A stretch of DNA of 64,000 nucleotides from Pseudomonadota bacterium (lineage in GTDB: Bacteria > Pseudomonadota > Gammaproteobacteria > Xanthomonadales > Rhodanobacteraceae): the NCBI GenBank assembly GCA_018240465.1, contig JAFEFS010000091.1, positions 62,001-126,000 on the forward strand, in the 5' to 3' direction. A program made the position numbers and the translations under genes. Position 1 is the first letter of the stretch. The number at the start of each line of letters is the position of its first letter. This document shows positions 34,893 through 43,339 of the stretch, in pieces. A model generated the notes under the pieces. That model searched no databases and was not told the origin of the DNA. It saw only the letters and a program-made list of their open reading frames with translations.

Positions 34893-37709
34893 ATGAAACT
34901 CAAACGCAATCTGCTGACGCTCGCTGTCGCATCGGTTCTGGTCAGCGGCATGCATTCCGTCCATGCGGCGGATGCCCCCGCCCCGGACCAACAGACGAGC
35001 ACCACGCCGGGCACGGACGACGCAGCGAAGAAAAAAGAGGACAGCTCCGCCGAGCTCGGCACGATCACGGTCACCGGCGTGCGCGCGGCGATCGAGCGCG
35101 CCATCTCGGTCAAACAGAATTCGAACGAGATCGTCGAGGTCATCTCGGCCGAGGACATCGGCAAGCTGCCGGACAACTCGATCGCCGAGTCGCTCGCGCG
35201 TCTGCCCGGCCTCGCCGCACAACGCGTTGCCGGTCGCGCCTCGACGGTGAGCCTGCGCGGCTTCTCCGGCGACTTCTCCGGCACCCTGCTCAACGGCCGC
35301 GAGCAGGTGTCGACGGGCGACAACCGCGCGATCGAGTTCGACCAATATCCGTCCGAACTGCTCAGCGGCGTGGTCGTGTACAAGACGCCGGAAGCCTCGC
35401 TGGTCGGCCAAGGCATCGCCGGCACGATCGCGATGCAATCCGTGCGTCCACTCGACTACAACAAGCGCACGGTCCAGGTCGGCGCGCGCGGCGAAGCATT
35501 GTCGAACAGCAGCGTGAATGCCAACACCGATTCCAAGGGCTATCGCCTGAACGCCTCGTACATCGATCAGTACCTCGATCACACCCTCGGCCTCGCCATC
35601 GGCTACGCGCGCCTGCAATCACCGACGCAGGACACGCGCTGGGAATCCTGGGGCTACACCGGCGTCACGGTGCCCGCAGGCACGCCGGGCATGACGGCCG
35701 GCGGTACGGTGCAGGCACTCGGCGGCACCAAGGTCTACGCGGACTCCACCGAAGGCACGCGCGATGCGTTGATGACCACGGTCGAATGGCGTCCGAACGA
35801 GCAGTTCACCAGCACGCTCGACCTGTACTACTCGAAGTTCAACCAGAAACTCGTCTACGGCGGATTCGAGGCCGGTCTGCCCTGGGGCAACGGCACCGTG
35901 CTGAGCAACCCGGTAGTTTCCAACGGCCAGCTCGTTGGCGGAACGTGGGCGAAGGTGAAGCCGGTGCTGCGCGAGGAAGTCGATCACCACGACGACAAGA
36001 TCCGCTCGATCGGCTGGAACAACAAGCTGCGCTTCGGCGACGGCTGGGAGGCCTCGGCCGATTTGAGCTACGGCAAGGCCAACAGCTCGCAGTCGCTGAT
36101 GGAGGAATATGCCGGCACCCCGAAGAACGGCGGCGCGACCGACACCTGGAATTTCAGCGTCGATCCGAGCACGGGCTTGCCGCATTTCGGCGTCGGCCTG
36201 AACTACGCCGATCCGAACCTGATCAAGCTCACCGACTCGGGCGGCTGGGGCCAGGATGGCTACCTCAAGTTCCCGAAAACCAGCGACGAGCTGAAGGCCG
36301 CGCGTGTCGACCTGAGCCGCGACATCAACAGCCCGATCAGCAAGGCCGCGGTCGGCATCAACTACAATGAGCGCACGAAGTCCCGTCATTCCGACGAGTA
36401 CTTCATGAGCCTGCCCGGCAGTTCGCAGGGCCACACGGGTGCGGTCGTCAGCGTGCCGACGAGCTGCCTCACGGCATCGACCTACCTCGGCTACGTCGGC
36501 TTCCCCAACATCGTCAGCTGGGATCCGGACTGCGCCTACCACCAGACGTACTCGCTGCAGCAGTTCACCCACAAGGACATCTACAACAAGGACTGGACGG
36601 TCAACGAAAAGGTCGGCACCGCCTACCTCAAGTTCGACATCGATACCGAAGTGGCGGGCATGCCATTGCGCGGCAACGTCGGCGCGCAGTACGTCCACGT
36701 CAAGCAGCATGCGGACGCGACCGCCACCACCGAAGCCTCCGGCTCGGTCGTCGCCAACCCCGTGCATGCCGGAACGAGCTACAGCAATTTTCTGCCGAGC
36801 CTGAACCTCGTGCTCACGATGCCCCAGGACAATTACCTGCGCTTCGGTGCCGGCCGCGAAATCGCGCGCCCGCGCATGGACTACATGCGCGCGAATTTCG
36901 ACTACGGCATCAATACGCAGTCCAGCGGCAGCATCAATGTTTTCCCCTGCACCGAATCCAGCGGCATCGTCCATCCGCACTGCCGCATCGAAGGCAGCGG
37001 CGGCAATCCGAAGCTGAAGCCGTTCCTCGCCGACGCCTACGATCTCTCGTACGAGAAATACTGGGAGACCAAGGCCTACGTTTCGGCGACCTACTTCTTC
37101 AAGTCGCTCAAGAGCTACGTCTACAACCAGAATGTCCTGTTCGACTATACCGGTCTGCCGACCAGCTCGTTCAACGGCATCGTGCCGGGTTCGTACCAGG
37201 GTATTGCTTCAGTGCCGCAAAACGGCACGGGCGGCTACATGCGCGGTTACGAACTGACCGCCTCGATGCCGCTCGACATCCTCTGGGAGCCGCTGGAGGG
37301 TTTCGGCGTGCTGGCAAGCTACGCCAATACGCACAGCAGCATCTGCCCCGGCGGTCCCGGCAGTTGCGGGCCGTTCCCCGGTCTGTCGAAGTACGTCTCG
37401 CAGGCGACGGTCTACTACGAGAAGGCTGGCTTCTCCGTGCGCATGGCAGCGACGCATCGCTCTTCGTACCTCGGCGAAGTACAGGCGTTCGGCGCCGACC
37501 GCGAACTGCACCCGATCGACAAGGAAACCGTGGCGGATTTCCAGCTCGGCTACACGATTCCCAGCGGCAACTACGAGGGGCTGAACTTCCTCCTGCAGGT
37601 GCAGAACCTGTTCAACGAGCCCTATCGCGAATCGTACGGCCCCGGACAGCCGCGCCAATACACCGTGTACGGCCGCCGCGTCCTGCTCGGCGTCAACTAC
37701 AAGTTCTGA
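34893..37709 (+). CDS. TonB-dependent outer-membrane receptor for maltodextrins
   Basis: Receptor of 938 aa: signal peptide (RNLLTLAVASVLVSGMHSVHA), an Asp/Thr/Lys-rich linker, TonB-box-like LGTITVTGVRAAIERAI, and a plug with AEDIGKLPDNSIAESLARLPG, RVAGRASTVSLRG and NGREQ. The barrel ends in RRVLLGVNYKF. The plug type (LPDNSIAESLARLPG) is the subfamily linked to carbohydrate uptake in Xanthomonas and Caulobacter, for example MalA. Position beside GH31 and GH13 genes and downstream of two LacI-type operators supports maltodextrin import. GGGGAG eight bases before the ATG is the ribosome-binding site. A hairpin terminator follows at 37737. Confidence 0.93.
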   Translation: MKLKRNLLTLAVASVLVSGMHSVHAADAPAPDQQTSTTPGTDDAAKKKEDSSAELGTITVTGVRAAIERAISVKQNSNEIVEVISAEDIGKLPDNSIAESLARLPGLAAQRVAGRASTVSLRGFSGDFSGTLLNGREQVSTGDNRAIEFDQYPSELLSGVVVYKTPEASLVGQGIAGTIAMQSVRPLDYNKRTVQVGARGEALSNSSVNANTDSKGYRLNASYIDQYLDHTLGLAIGYARLQSPTQDTRWESWGYTGVTVPAGTPGMTAGGTVQALGGTKVYADSTEGTRDALMTTVEWRPNEQFTSTLDLYYSKFNQKLVYGGFEAGLPWGNGTVLSNPVVSNGQLVGGTWAKVKPVLREEVDHHDDKIRSIGWNNKLRFGDGWEASADLSYGKANSSQSLMEEYAGTPKNGGATDTWNFSVDPSTGLPHFGVGLNYADPNLIKLTDSGGWGQDGYLKFPKTSDELKAARVDLSRDINSPISKAAVGINYNERTKSRHSDEYFMSLPGSSQGHTGAVVSVPTSCLTASTYLGYVGFPNIVSWDPDCAYHQTYSLQQFTHKDIYNKDWTVNEKVGTAYLKFDIDTEVAGMPLRGNVGAQYVHVKQHADATATTEASGSVVANPVHAGTSYSNFLPSLNLVLTMPQDNYLRFGAGREIARPRMDYMRANFDYGINTQSSGSINVFPCTESSGIVHPHCRIEGSGGNPKLKPFLADAYDLSYEKYWETKAYVSATYFFKSLKSYVYNQNVLFDYTGLPTSSFNGIVPGSYQGIASVPQNGTGGYMRGYELTASMPLDILWEPLEGFGVLASYANTHSSICPGGPGSCGPFPGLSKYVSQATVYYEKAGFSVRMAATHRSSYLGEVQAFGADRELHPIDKETVADFQLGYTIPSGNYEGLNFLLQVQNLFNEPYRESYGPGQPRQYTVYGRRVLLGVNYKF

Positions 37710-37736
37710 CGGCGTTACCCCTGACGCCCCTCCAAC

Positions 37737-37769
37737 CCCCGTCCGGCCGGTGCCGGGCGGGTTTTTTTT
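37737..37769 (+). terminator. Rho-independent terminator of the TonB receptor gene
   Basis: CCCGTCCGGC / GCCGGGCGGG stem (one G-T type mismatch), 3-4 nt loop, followed directly by eight T residues (37762-37769). It lies 28 bp after the receptor stop codon. This is the clearest intrinsic terminator in the window. Confidence 0.88.
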
Positions 37770-37848
37770 CCTCGAAAACCGTGGGTTGTGCGCCGCAGCC
37801 GGATTGAACGACACTTCGCGCGGGGTGAATTTGCCATTTGGGGAGCCG

Positions 37849-39060
37849 ATGCACGCGACGATCAGCACGACCGAAATCTTTCTCATCGCGATGGGGATCA
37901 TCCTCGGCGTGCCTTACCTGATCTGGCGCGTGGGTCGCACCGACTACTACGCGCCACTGGTCGTCGTGCAGATCATCGCCGGCATCCTGCTCGGCCCCGG
38001 CATCCTTGGCAGAGCCTTCGCCGACTACTACGCCTTCGTGTTCAACTCGCAGGTCGTGCAATCGCTCAACGGCATTGCCTGGTGGGCGGTGATGCTGTTC
38101 GTCTGCATCGCCGGCATCGAACTCAATTTGAAAAAGGTCTGGGAGCACCGCGTTGAATCGGGCATCACCGCCGGGCTGGCACTCGGCACGCCGCTCGTGC
38201 TCGGCAGTGTGGCCGCGATCGGTCTGCTGGCGTTCCCGGGCTGGATCGGCGCGCGCGCTCTGGACTGGCAATTCGTGCTCGGCGTCGGCATGGCCTGCGC
38301 GGTGACCGCGCTGCCGATCCTGATCCTGCTGATGGAGAAACTCGAGATCCTGCGCCAGCCGATCGGCCAGCGCATCCTGCGCTACGCAAGTCTCGATGAC
38401 GTGGCGATCTGGGGCGTGCTCGCGGTGATCCTCATGGACTGGGCGCGCGTCGGCAAGCAGGCCGGGTTCCTCGTCGTGTTCGCGCTGGTGACGCTCGCGT
38501 TTCGCAGGCTGATGCGCGCATTGCCGGAGCGCGACCGCTGGCATGTCGCCTTGATCTGGCTCGTCGCCTGCACCTGGGGCGCGGACTGGTCGGGCCTGCA
38601 CTACATGGTCGGCGCCTTCCTCGCCGGCGCGGTGATGGATGCCGAATGGTTCGATCAGGAGGCGATGGATTCGTTCCGCCGTTACGTGTTGCTCGCGTTC
38701 ATGCCGGTGTTCTTCCTCTCCACCGGGCTGCGCACGCAATGGGATGTCGGCGGTGTGGCGGTGTTCCTCGCCGCGGGTGTGCTGCTTGCCGCCTCGGTCG
38801 GCGGCAAGCTGCTCGGCATTCATGCCGCCGGCAAAGCACTCGGTTGGCCGCGCGCAGAAGCCTCGATCATCGGTTGGCTACTGCAGACCAAAGCCCTGAT
38901 CATGATCATCTTCGTCAACATCCTGCTCGACAAGGAGTTGATATCGAACGCGACCTTCACCGCCCTGCTGCTGATGGCGATCGCGAGCACGATGCTGACC
39001 GTGCCGATCGTCGCACCCCGGCTGCAACGCATGCGCGAGCTCATCTTCAAATCCGCGTAA
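37849..39060 (+). CDS. Cation:proton antiporter (CPA2 type)
   Basis: Membrane protein of 403 aa with about 12-13 TM helices of the Na+/H+ exchanger type (VVQIIAGILLGPGILG, AVMLFVCIAGIELNLKKVW, ASLDDVAIWGVLAVILMDW with the Asp-Asp pair, HYMVGAFLAGAVMD, MPVFFLSTGLRTQW). It probably exchanges Na+ or K+ for protons. The frame is open from 37750, but the start at 37849 is preferred because GGGGAG precedes the ATG and upstream residues overlap the terminator of the preceding gene. No NAD-binding C-terminal domain is present. It appears to be an independent gene within the maltodextrin block. Confidence 0.85.
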   Translation: MHATISTTEIFLIAMGIILGVPYLIWRVGRTDYYAPLVVVQIIAGILLGPGILGRAFADYYAFVFNSQVVQSLNGIAWWAVMLFVCIAGIELNLKKVWEHRVESGITAGLALGTPLVLGSVAAIGLLAFPGWIGARALDWQFVLGVGMACAVTALPILILLMEKLEILRQPIGQRILRYASLDDVAIWGVLAVILMDWARVGKQAGFLVVFALVTLAFRRLMRALPERDRWHVALIWLVACTWGADWSGLHYMVGAFLAGAVMDAEWFDQEAMDSFRRYVLLAFMPVFFLSTGLRTQWDVGGVAVFLAAGVLLAASVGGKLLGIHAAGKALGWPRAEASIIGWLLQTKALIMIIFVNILLDKELISNATFTALLLMAIASTMLTVPIVAPRLQRMRELIFKSA

Positions 39061-39093
39061 CCCGTCTGGCAGCTTCGCCGGGGAGAAGCAACG

Positions 39094-39825
39094 CTAGCTC
39101 GCGTTGCGCCTCGAAGTAAAAAAACCGTTCAGGGTGAGGCGGCCGGCAGTTGGGTCGTCACTCAACTTTTCGGGAGCGAAAATATCGCCGGAATGCAGCA
39201 TGCGCCCGTCGTAAAAGACGATTCGGTTCCACCGCGCAGCGATGCGGCCGACCTGGGTGAACCAGTCGTTCGACGCGCACAGGTAGCTTTGCGCGATACC
39301 GTATTTCCGCGTGAATTCCCGCGCCGTCAATTGCTGCGAGTCGCGGAACAGTTCGACCATCTCCTGCACGGGCCGCGCGGGCTCGTAGAAGCTCGTGCCG
39401 CCGAGAGCCTCGTCCTTGAACAGATAGAGCACCGACGCCTGGATGCTGTGCCGTTCGTCGACGTGCTGCCCGTCGGTGTGGCAGATCGACTGGAATGGCC
39501 GCAGCTCGGTCGGCGCCAGCGTCACCATCGACAGCCGGCATTGCATCCGCACCGTACGACGCGCATCGAAGTCGCAGCGCAAATGCTCGGCGAAAAATTC
39601 ATCGAGGCGGCGGGCAATCGGCGCGGGCATGCCGAGATAGCGGCCCGGATAGGCACTGAAATTGACCGGATGGAACGCGGCGCGATTCATGACTGCGAAT
39701 TGCACGAGCGCGTCCGCATCGACCAGCGCATCGTCGATCACGTAACAAAAACGGCCATTGAGCAAACGCACCCGTTCGATGCGTGGCCGCGGGTTGAACA
39801 GCGCGACCTTGTCCAGCGTCTGCAT
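39094..39825 (-). CDS. DUF6445-type putative 2-oxoglutarate/Fe(II)-like protein
   Basis: Protein of 243 aa with an H-x-D pair in FQSICHTDGQHVDER, a distal His in YDGRMLHSGDIF, and a later Arg in TAGRLTLNGFF, the order of a jelly-roll Fe(II)/2-oxoglutarate dioxygenase site. Other conserved segments are SVLYLFKDEALGGTSFYEP and WNRIVFYDG. Such proteins are common next to TonB-dependent receptors in xanthomonads and caulobacters, where they have no assigned reaction. It lies 27 bp upstream of the amylase-esterase stop region and shares its direction, but since it comes after that gene (gap 27 bp) it may be its downstream operon partner. Confidence 0.7.
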   Translation of the reverse strand: MQTLDKVALFNPRPRIERVRLLNGRFCYVIDDALVDADALVQFAVMNRAAFHPVNFSAYPGRYLGMPAPIARRLDEFFAEHLRCDFDARRTVRMQCRLSMVTLAPTELRPFQSICHTDGQHVDERHSIQASVLYLFKDEALGGTSFYEPARPVQEMVELFRDSQQLTAREFTRKYGIAQSYLCASNDWFTQVGRIAARWNRIVFYDGRMLHSGDIFAPEKLSDDPTAGRLTLNGFFTSRRNAS

Positions 39826-39852
39826 GAGGCGAAACCCGTCGTTCGAAGCGAA

Positions 39853-42800
39853 CTATCCGTTGCGGCCGAACAACCATAGCACCGCACGCGCGAACTGCGC
39901 GCGCCAGGCGGATTCATGGTGCTTCGCCTCGGGATCGACGACGACGTCGATCTTGCCCTGTGGATGACCCTCGGCGCGCAACTGGTCGACCATGCGCTGC
40001 ATGTCGGGCAGCATCGAGTCGCCTTCCTTGCCGCCGGCGTAGAAATACAGCTTCGCGTCCTTGCGCGGCGGTTGCGCCTTGGCGAAGTCGAACACGGCGG
40101 GCTTCGCGAGCCAGTACGCCGGCGAGAAGATGCCGGCCTTGGAAAACACCTGCGGATACTGCTCGATCGCGTATTGCGAAATCAGCCCGCCCATCGAGCT
40201 GCCCATGATCGCGGTGTTCGCGCGATCGGATTTCGTGCGGTAGTGACGGTCGATGTACGGCTTGACCGTGTCGACGAGGAAATCCATGTACTGCCGGCCT
40301 TCGCCCTTGCCGAACTGCGCGTTGTCCCAGGCGTTGAGTTCGTGGATGCGATCGGCGCCGCCGTTGTCGATGCCGACGACGATCAGTTCGAGGCCCTTGG
40401 TCTTCGCCAGTTCGTTGAGCGTTTCGTCGACGCCCCACTCGCCCGAGTACGAGGTCGCGGCGTCGAACAGGTTCTGGCCGTCGTGCATGTACAGCACCGG
40501 AAAGCGCTTGTTCGATTTCTCGTAGCCCGGCGGCAGGTAGATGCGGATCGTGCGTTCGCGGCCGAGCTCCTTCATCGTCAGTTTCTGCGCCAGTACGTGC
40601 ACGTTCGGCTGCGCGGTGCCGTGCGCGATCAGCACGCTGCCGAACATCGCCGGCACGGCAAATTCGAGCGTGCCGTCGGCGGCGGCGGCGAGGTTGGCGC
40701 CGGTCAGCGCATCGGTGAACGTGCTCACCGCGATCGGGCCGGGCAAATGTACTTTCACCGTGCGCGTCGCACGGGCGTTGTTCGTCGCAACGATCGCCCA
40801 TTGGCCTTCGTCGTGGCGGACCACGACCACGACGTGATCGTCGAGATAGCCGGGCGCCTCGAGCGAACCGTGGCGCAGTACGGGGTTGTCGTGGCGCAGC
40901 TTGGTCAATGTCTTGTATTCGGCGAGCATCGCCTCATCGGGCTTGCCACCGAGGTCGGGCCACGGATAGGTGCCGCGGTCGAACGGATCGTCACCGCCGG
41001 TCACGCCGACTTCGTCGCCGTAGTAGATCGCCGGCGCGCCGGGCATCGTCATCTGCAGGAACACGGCAAGACGCAGGCGCTGTTTCGCGAGCGCGACGGT
41101 CGCCGCATCGGCGTGCTCGTCCTTCCAGCCGAAGTCGTACAGCGCGCGCGCGGAGTCGTGCGAGTCAATCAGGTTCATCAGCGCCGAGAATGCCTGCGGC
41201 GGATAGTTCTCGCGCATCAGTTCGATGTTGCGCCAGACGTCGCGCGCCTTCGCGCCATTGGCGTAGGCGACGACGGTGCTGCGGAAGATGTAGTTCATCG
41301 TCGAATCGAACTCATCGCCGAGGAAGAATTTCGAGGCGTCGAAGAACGTCTCGGCCACGGTCACCGCATCCGGCTTGGCCGTTTTTACGGCCGTGCGCCA
41401 CTCGCGCCAGAAATCGTCCGGCACCCACGGCGCCACGTCCATGCGCCAGCCGGACAGGCCCTTGCCGAGCCAGTGCTGCATCACCGCGTCCTTGCCGCCG
41501 TAGAAGTAGTCGCGCAGCGAGCGCTGCGACTTGTCGAGTTCGGGCAGGTCGGCAAAGCCGGCCCAGCCCTTGTACTGCAGGTCGGGATTCTTCTCGTTGG
41601 GATAGAACGTGAACCACGGGTAATATTTCGACTCGGGGTGGATCCTGTCGCGATCGAACGCGCCGAGCTCGGGGAAATTGCCGTAGCGGTTGAAGTAGAG
41701 CGAATCGCGGCCGACGTGGTTGAGCGAGGTGTCGAGGATGACGCGGATGCCGCGCTGCGCCGCTTCGCGATTGAGCTTCTCGAACTCCGCGGTCGTGCCG
41801 AAATGCGGATCGATCTCGCGGTAGTCGGCGGTGTCGTACTTGTGGTTGCTCGATGCGCGGAAGATCGGGTTGATGTAGAGCGTGTTCGCGCCGACCGATT
41901 TGATGTAGTCGAGCTTGTCGGTGATGCCTTTGAGATCGCCGCCGAAGAAGTCGTTGCTGTATAGATCGTCCGAACCGTCGCCGGACTTCGGTACCCACGG
42001 CTTGTCGAGCCAGTTCTTGTGGAACTCGACCGTGCCCTCGTGGAACTTGTCGACGCCGGGCTTCGGATCGTTGCCCGGATCGCCGTTGCGGAAGCGGTCG
42101 GGGAAGATGTAGTAGTACACCGCATCGCGTGCCCAGCCGGGCACCTTGTAATCGGCGCGGTAGACGGTCTGCCGATAGCGACGGATGCGTGTGGAATCCG
42201 ACGGCGGATTGACCACAGTACCCAATCCTTGCGAGCCGACTTCGCGCGTGAACGGAATCGGATCGGCGTTGTTGGTGTACAGGTATCTGCGTCCGCCGGC
42301 CTCGAATTCGAAGTAATAGGCGTAGACGCCGATAGCATCGAAGCGATAGCGGCCGGTCCAGTAGTCGCCCGGTTTGCCAGCCGCATCGGTGTATTTGGCG
42401 CTGGTCAGCGGCACGCGCGCGATTTCGGCGTATTCGAGCACTTCCTGCCAGCCTTCGAGGCGACGCTTCTCGATCACCAGGGTCAGGTTCGCGATGCCGG
42501 GCTGTGCGGCCAGATTGAACTGGATCTCTTCGCCGGCCGTGACCGCGCCGAACGGGAATTTGTACATGAGATCGCGCGAGTCGAACTTCACGCTGCGCGC
42601 GACCGGATCGTCGATCGGTTTCTCGTCGATGTCGACGAAACTCTTCGGCCCGATCGTCAGGCTCGGCTTACCCGCCGCACGCGCGCCGAAATCCAGCTTG
42701 ATCGTGGCCGGTCCGGCGAACGCGTACTTCAACTCGCCCGTGGCGGTACGCTCGCCTCCACTCAGCACGAATGGCTCGCCCGTGCGCAGCGCGGTCGTCG

Positions 42801-43104
42801 CGGACGCAGGTCCGCCGAAGGCGATGCCGCCGCCGAGCCTGGCATCGTTGATGCGGAACTTCTGCTCGCCATCGAGATCGACGTTGAGGAAATACGCATT
42901 GCAGCGCCACTGGAAAGCGTAATCCTCGCGCGGGGTTCCATCGTTCATCGCGCCGCGCAGGAACAAGGTTTCCTTGTACGGCGCCGGGGGGCAATTCGTG
43001 GCCGTCGCCTTGGCGTCAAGGTGCGGCGTCGCGCAGCCGGTCAGGATGGCGGCGAGGCCCAGCGCCGCGGTCGCAGCGGCGGTGAAAAACAGGATCTTGC
43101 GCAT
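39853..43104 (-). CDS. Lipoprotein GH13 alpha-amylase fused to an esterase-D-like domain
   Basis: Protein of 1083 aa. N-terminus: lipoprotein signal with lipobox ending at Cys24 (AAILTGC), then a pullulanase-like beta-sandwich with repeated Gly/Ala-rich segments. GH13 domain: RDAVYYIFPDRFRNGDP, GVNTLYINPIF-like SVGANTLYINPIF, VILDTSLNHVG, nucleophile Asp about 555 in GWRMDVAPW, acid/base Glu about 584 in VAETFFD, and third Asp about 648 in LIDSHDSAR. From about residue 830 follows a complete alpha/beta-hydrolase: RTIRIYLPPGY, VLYMHDGQNLFD, nucleophile Ser about 968 in GSSMGG, and a C-terminal His in AKHHESAW. The fusion suggests attack on acylated or esterified starch-like glucans at the cell surface; the ester substrate is unknown. 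The operator at 43170 lies 66 bp upstream. Confidence 0.88.
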   Translation of the reverse strand: MRKILFFTAAATAALGLAAILTGCATPHLDAKATATNCPPAPYKETLFLRGAMNDGTPREDYAFQWRCNAYFLNVDLDGEQKFRINDARLGGGIAFGGPASATTALRTGEPFVLSGGERTATGELKYAFAGPATIKLDFGARAAGKPSLTIGPKSFVDIDEKPIDDPVARSVKFDSRDLMYKFPFGAVTAGEEIQFNLAAQPGIANLTLVIEKRRLEGWQEVLEYAEIARVPLTSAKYTDAAGKPGDYWTGRYRFDAIGVYAYYFEFEAGGRRYLYTNNADPIPFTREVGSQGLGTVVNPPSDSTRIRRYRQTVYRADYKVPGWARDAVYYYIFPDRFRNGDPGNDPKPGVDKFHEGTVEFHKNWLDKPWVPKSGDGSDDLYSNDFFGGDLKGITDKLDYIKSVGANTLYINPIFRASSNHKYDTADYREIDPHFGTTAEFEKLNREAAQRGIRVILDTSLNHVGRDSLYFNRYGNFPELGAFDRDRIHPESKYYPWFTFYPNEKNPDLQYKGWAGFADLPELDKSQRSLRDYFYGGKDAVMQHWLGKGLSGWRMDVAPWVPDDFWREWRTAVKTAKPDAVTVAETFFDASKFFLGDEFDSTMNYIFRSTVVAYANGAKARDVWRNIELMRENYPPQAFSALMNLIDSHDSARALYDFGWKDEHADAATVALAKQRLRLAVFLQMTMPGAPAIYYGDEVGVTGGDDPFDRGTYPWPDLGGKPDEAMLAEYKTLTKLRHDNPVLRHGSLEAPGYLDDHVVVVVRHDEGQWAIVATNNARATRTVKVHLPGPIAVSTFTDALTGANLAAAADGTLEFAVPAMFGSVLIAHGTAQPNVHVLAQKLTMKELGRERTIRIYLPPGYEKSNKRFPVLYMHDGQNLFDAATSYSGEWGVDETLNELAKTKGLELIVVGIDNGGADRIHELNAWDNAQFGKGEGRQYMDFLVDTVKPYIDRHYRTKSDRANTAIMGSSMGGLISQYAIEQYPQVFSKAGIFSPAYWLAKPAVFDFAKAQPPRKDAKLYFYAGGKEGDSMLPDMQRMVDQLRAEGHPQGKIDVVVDPEAKHHESAWRAQFARAVLWLFGRNG

Positions 43105-43134
43105 TGCCTTCCCTCTCTGCGGCGAGAACGTTCA

Positions 43135-43181
43135 AGCGTAGTCATGCGCAAGCGCACAAGGAAGCCGTTGCATACGAATTC
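43135..43181 (-). promoter_or_regulatory. Operator and probable promoter of the amylase-esterase gene
   Basis: On the minus strand GAATTCGTATGC (43181-43170) has its centre 35.5 bp upstream of TACGCT (43140-43135), identical in spacing to the sites at 26665 and 34724. The hexamer 17 bp before the -10 is TTCCTT, a weak -35. The transcript start would be about 25 nt before the ATG at 43104. Confidence 0.6.
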
Positions 43182-43192
43182 ATCCCCTTCCC

Positions 43193-43330
43193 TTCTTCTC
43201 CCACCGGGAGAAGCCGCGAGAACCACAGCGCCGGATGAGGGAAGCGCCTCGCACTTGTCAACGACACTTTGGGTGTAGTAAGCCTTTCCCTCATCCGCCC
43301 GTCGGGCACCTTCTCCCGGCGGAAAAAGGG
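43193..43330. repeat. Palindromic repeats in the regulator-amylase spacer
   Basis: CTTCTCCC ACC GGGAGAAG at 43193-43211 repeats the core of the palindrome at 30641. Further along, CCTCATCCGCCCGTC and ACCTTCTCCCGG (43283-43320) form the other half of this dispersed repeat family, and CGGATGAGGG near 43230 is the inverse of CCCTCATCCG near 43286. Together they make an imperfect long hairpin between the regulator stop (43340) and the amylase promoter. Confidence 0.5.
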
Positions 43331-43339
43331 AAGCAAGGC

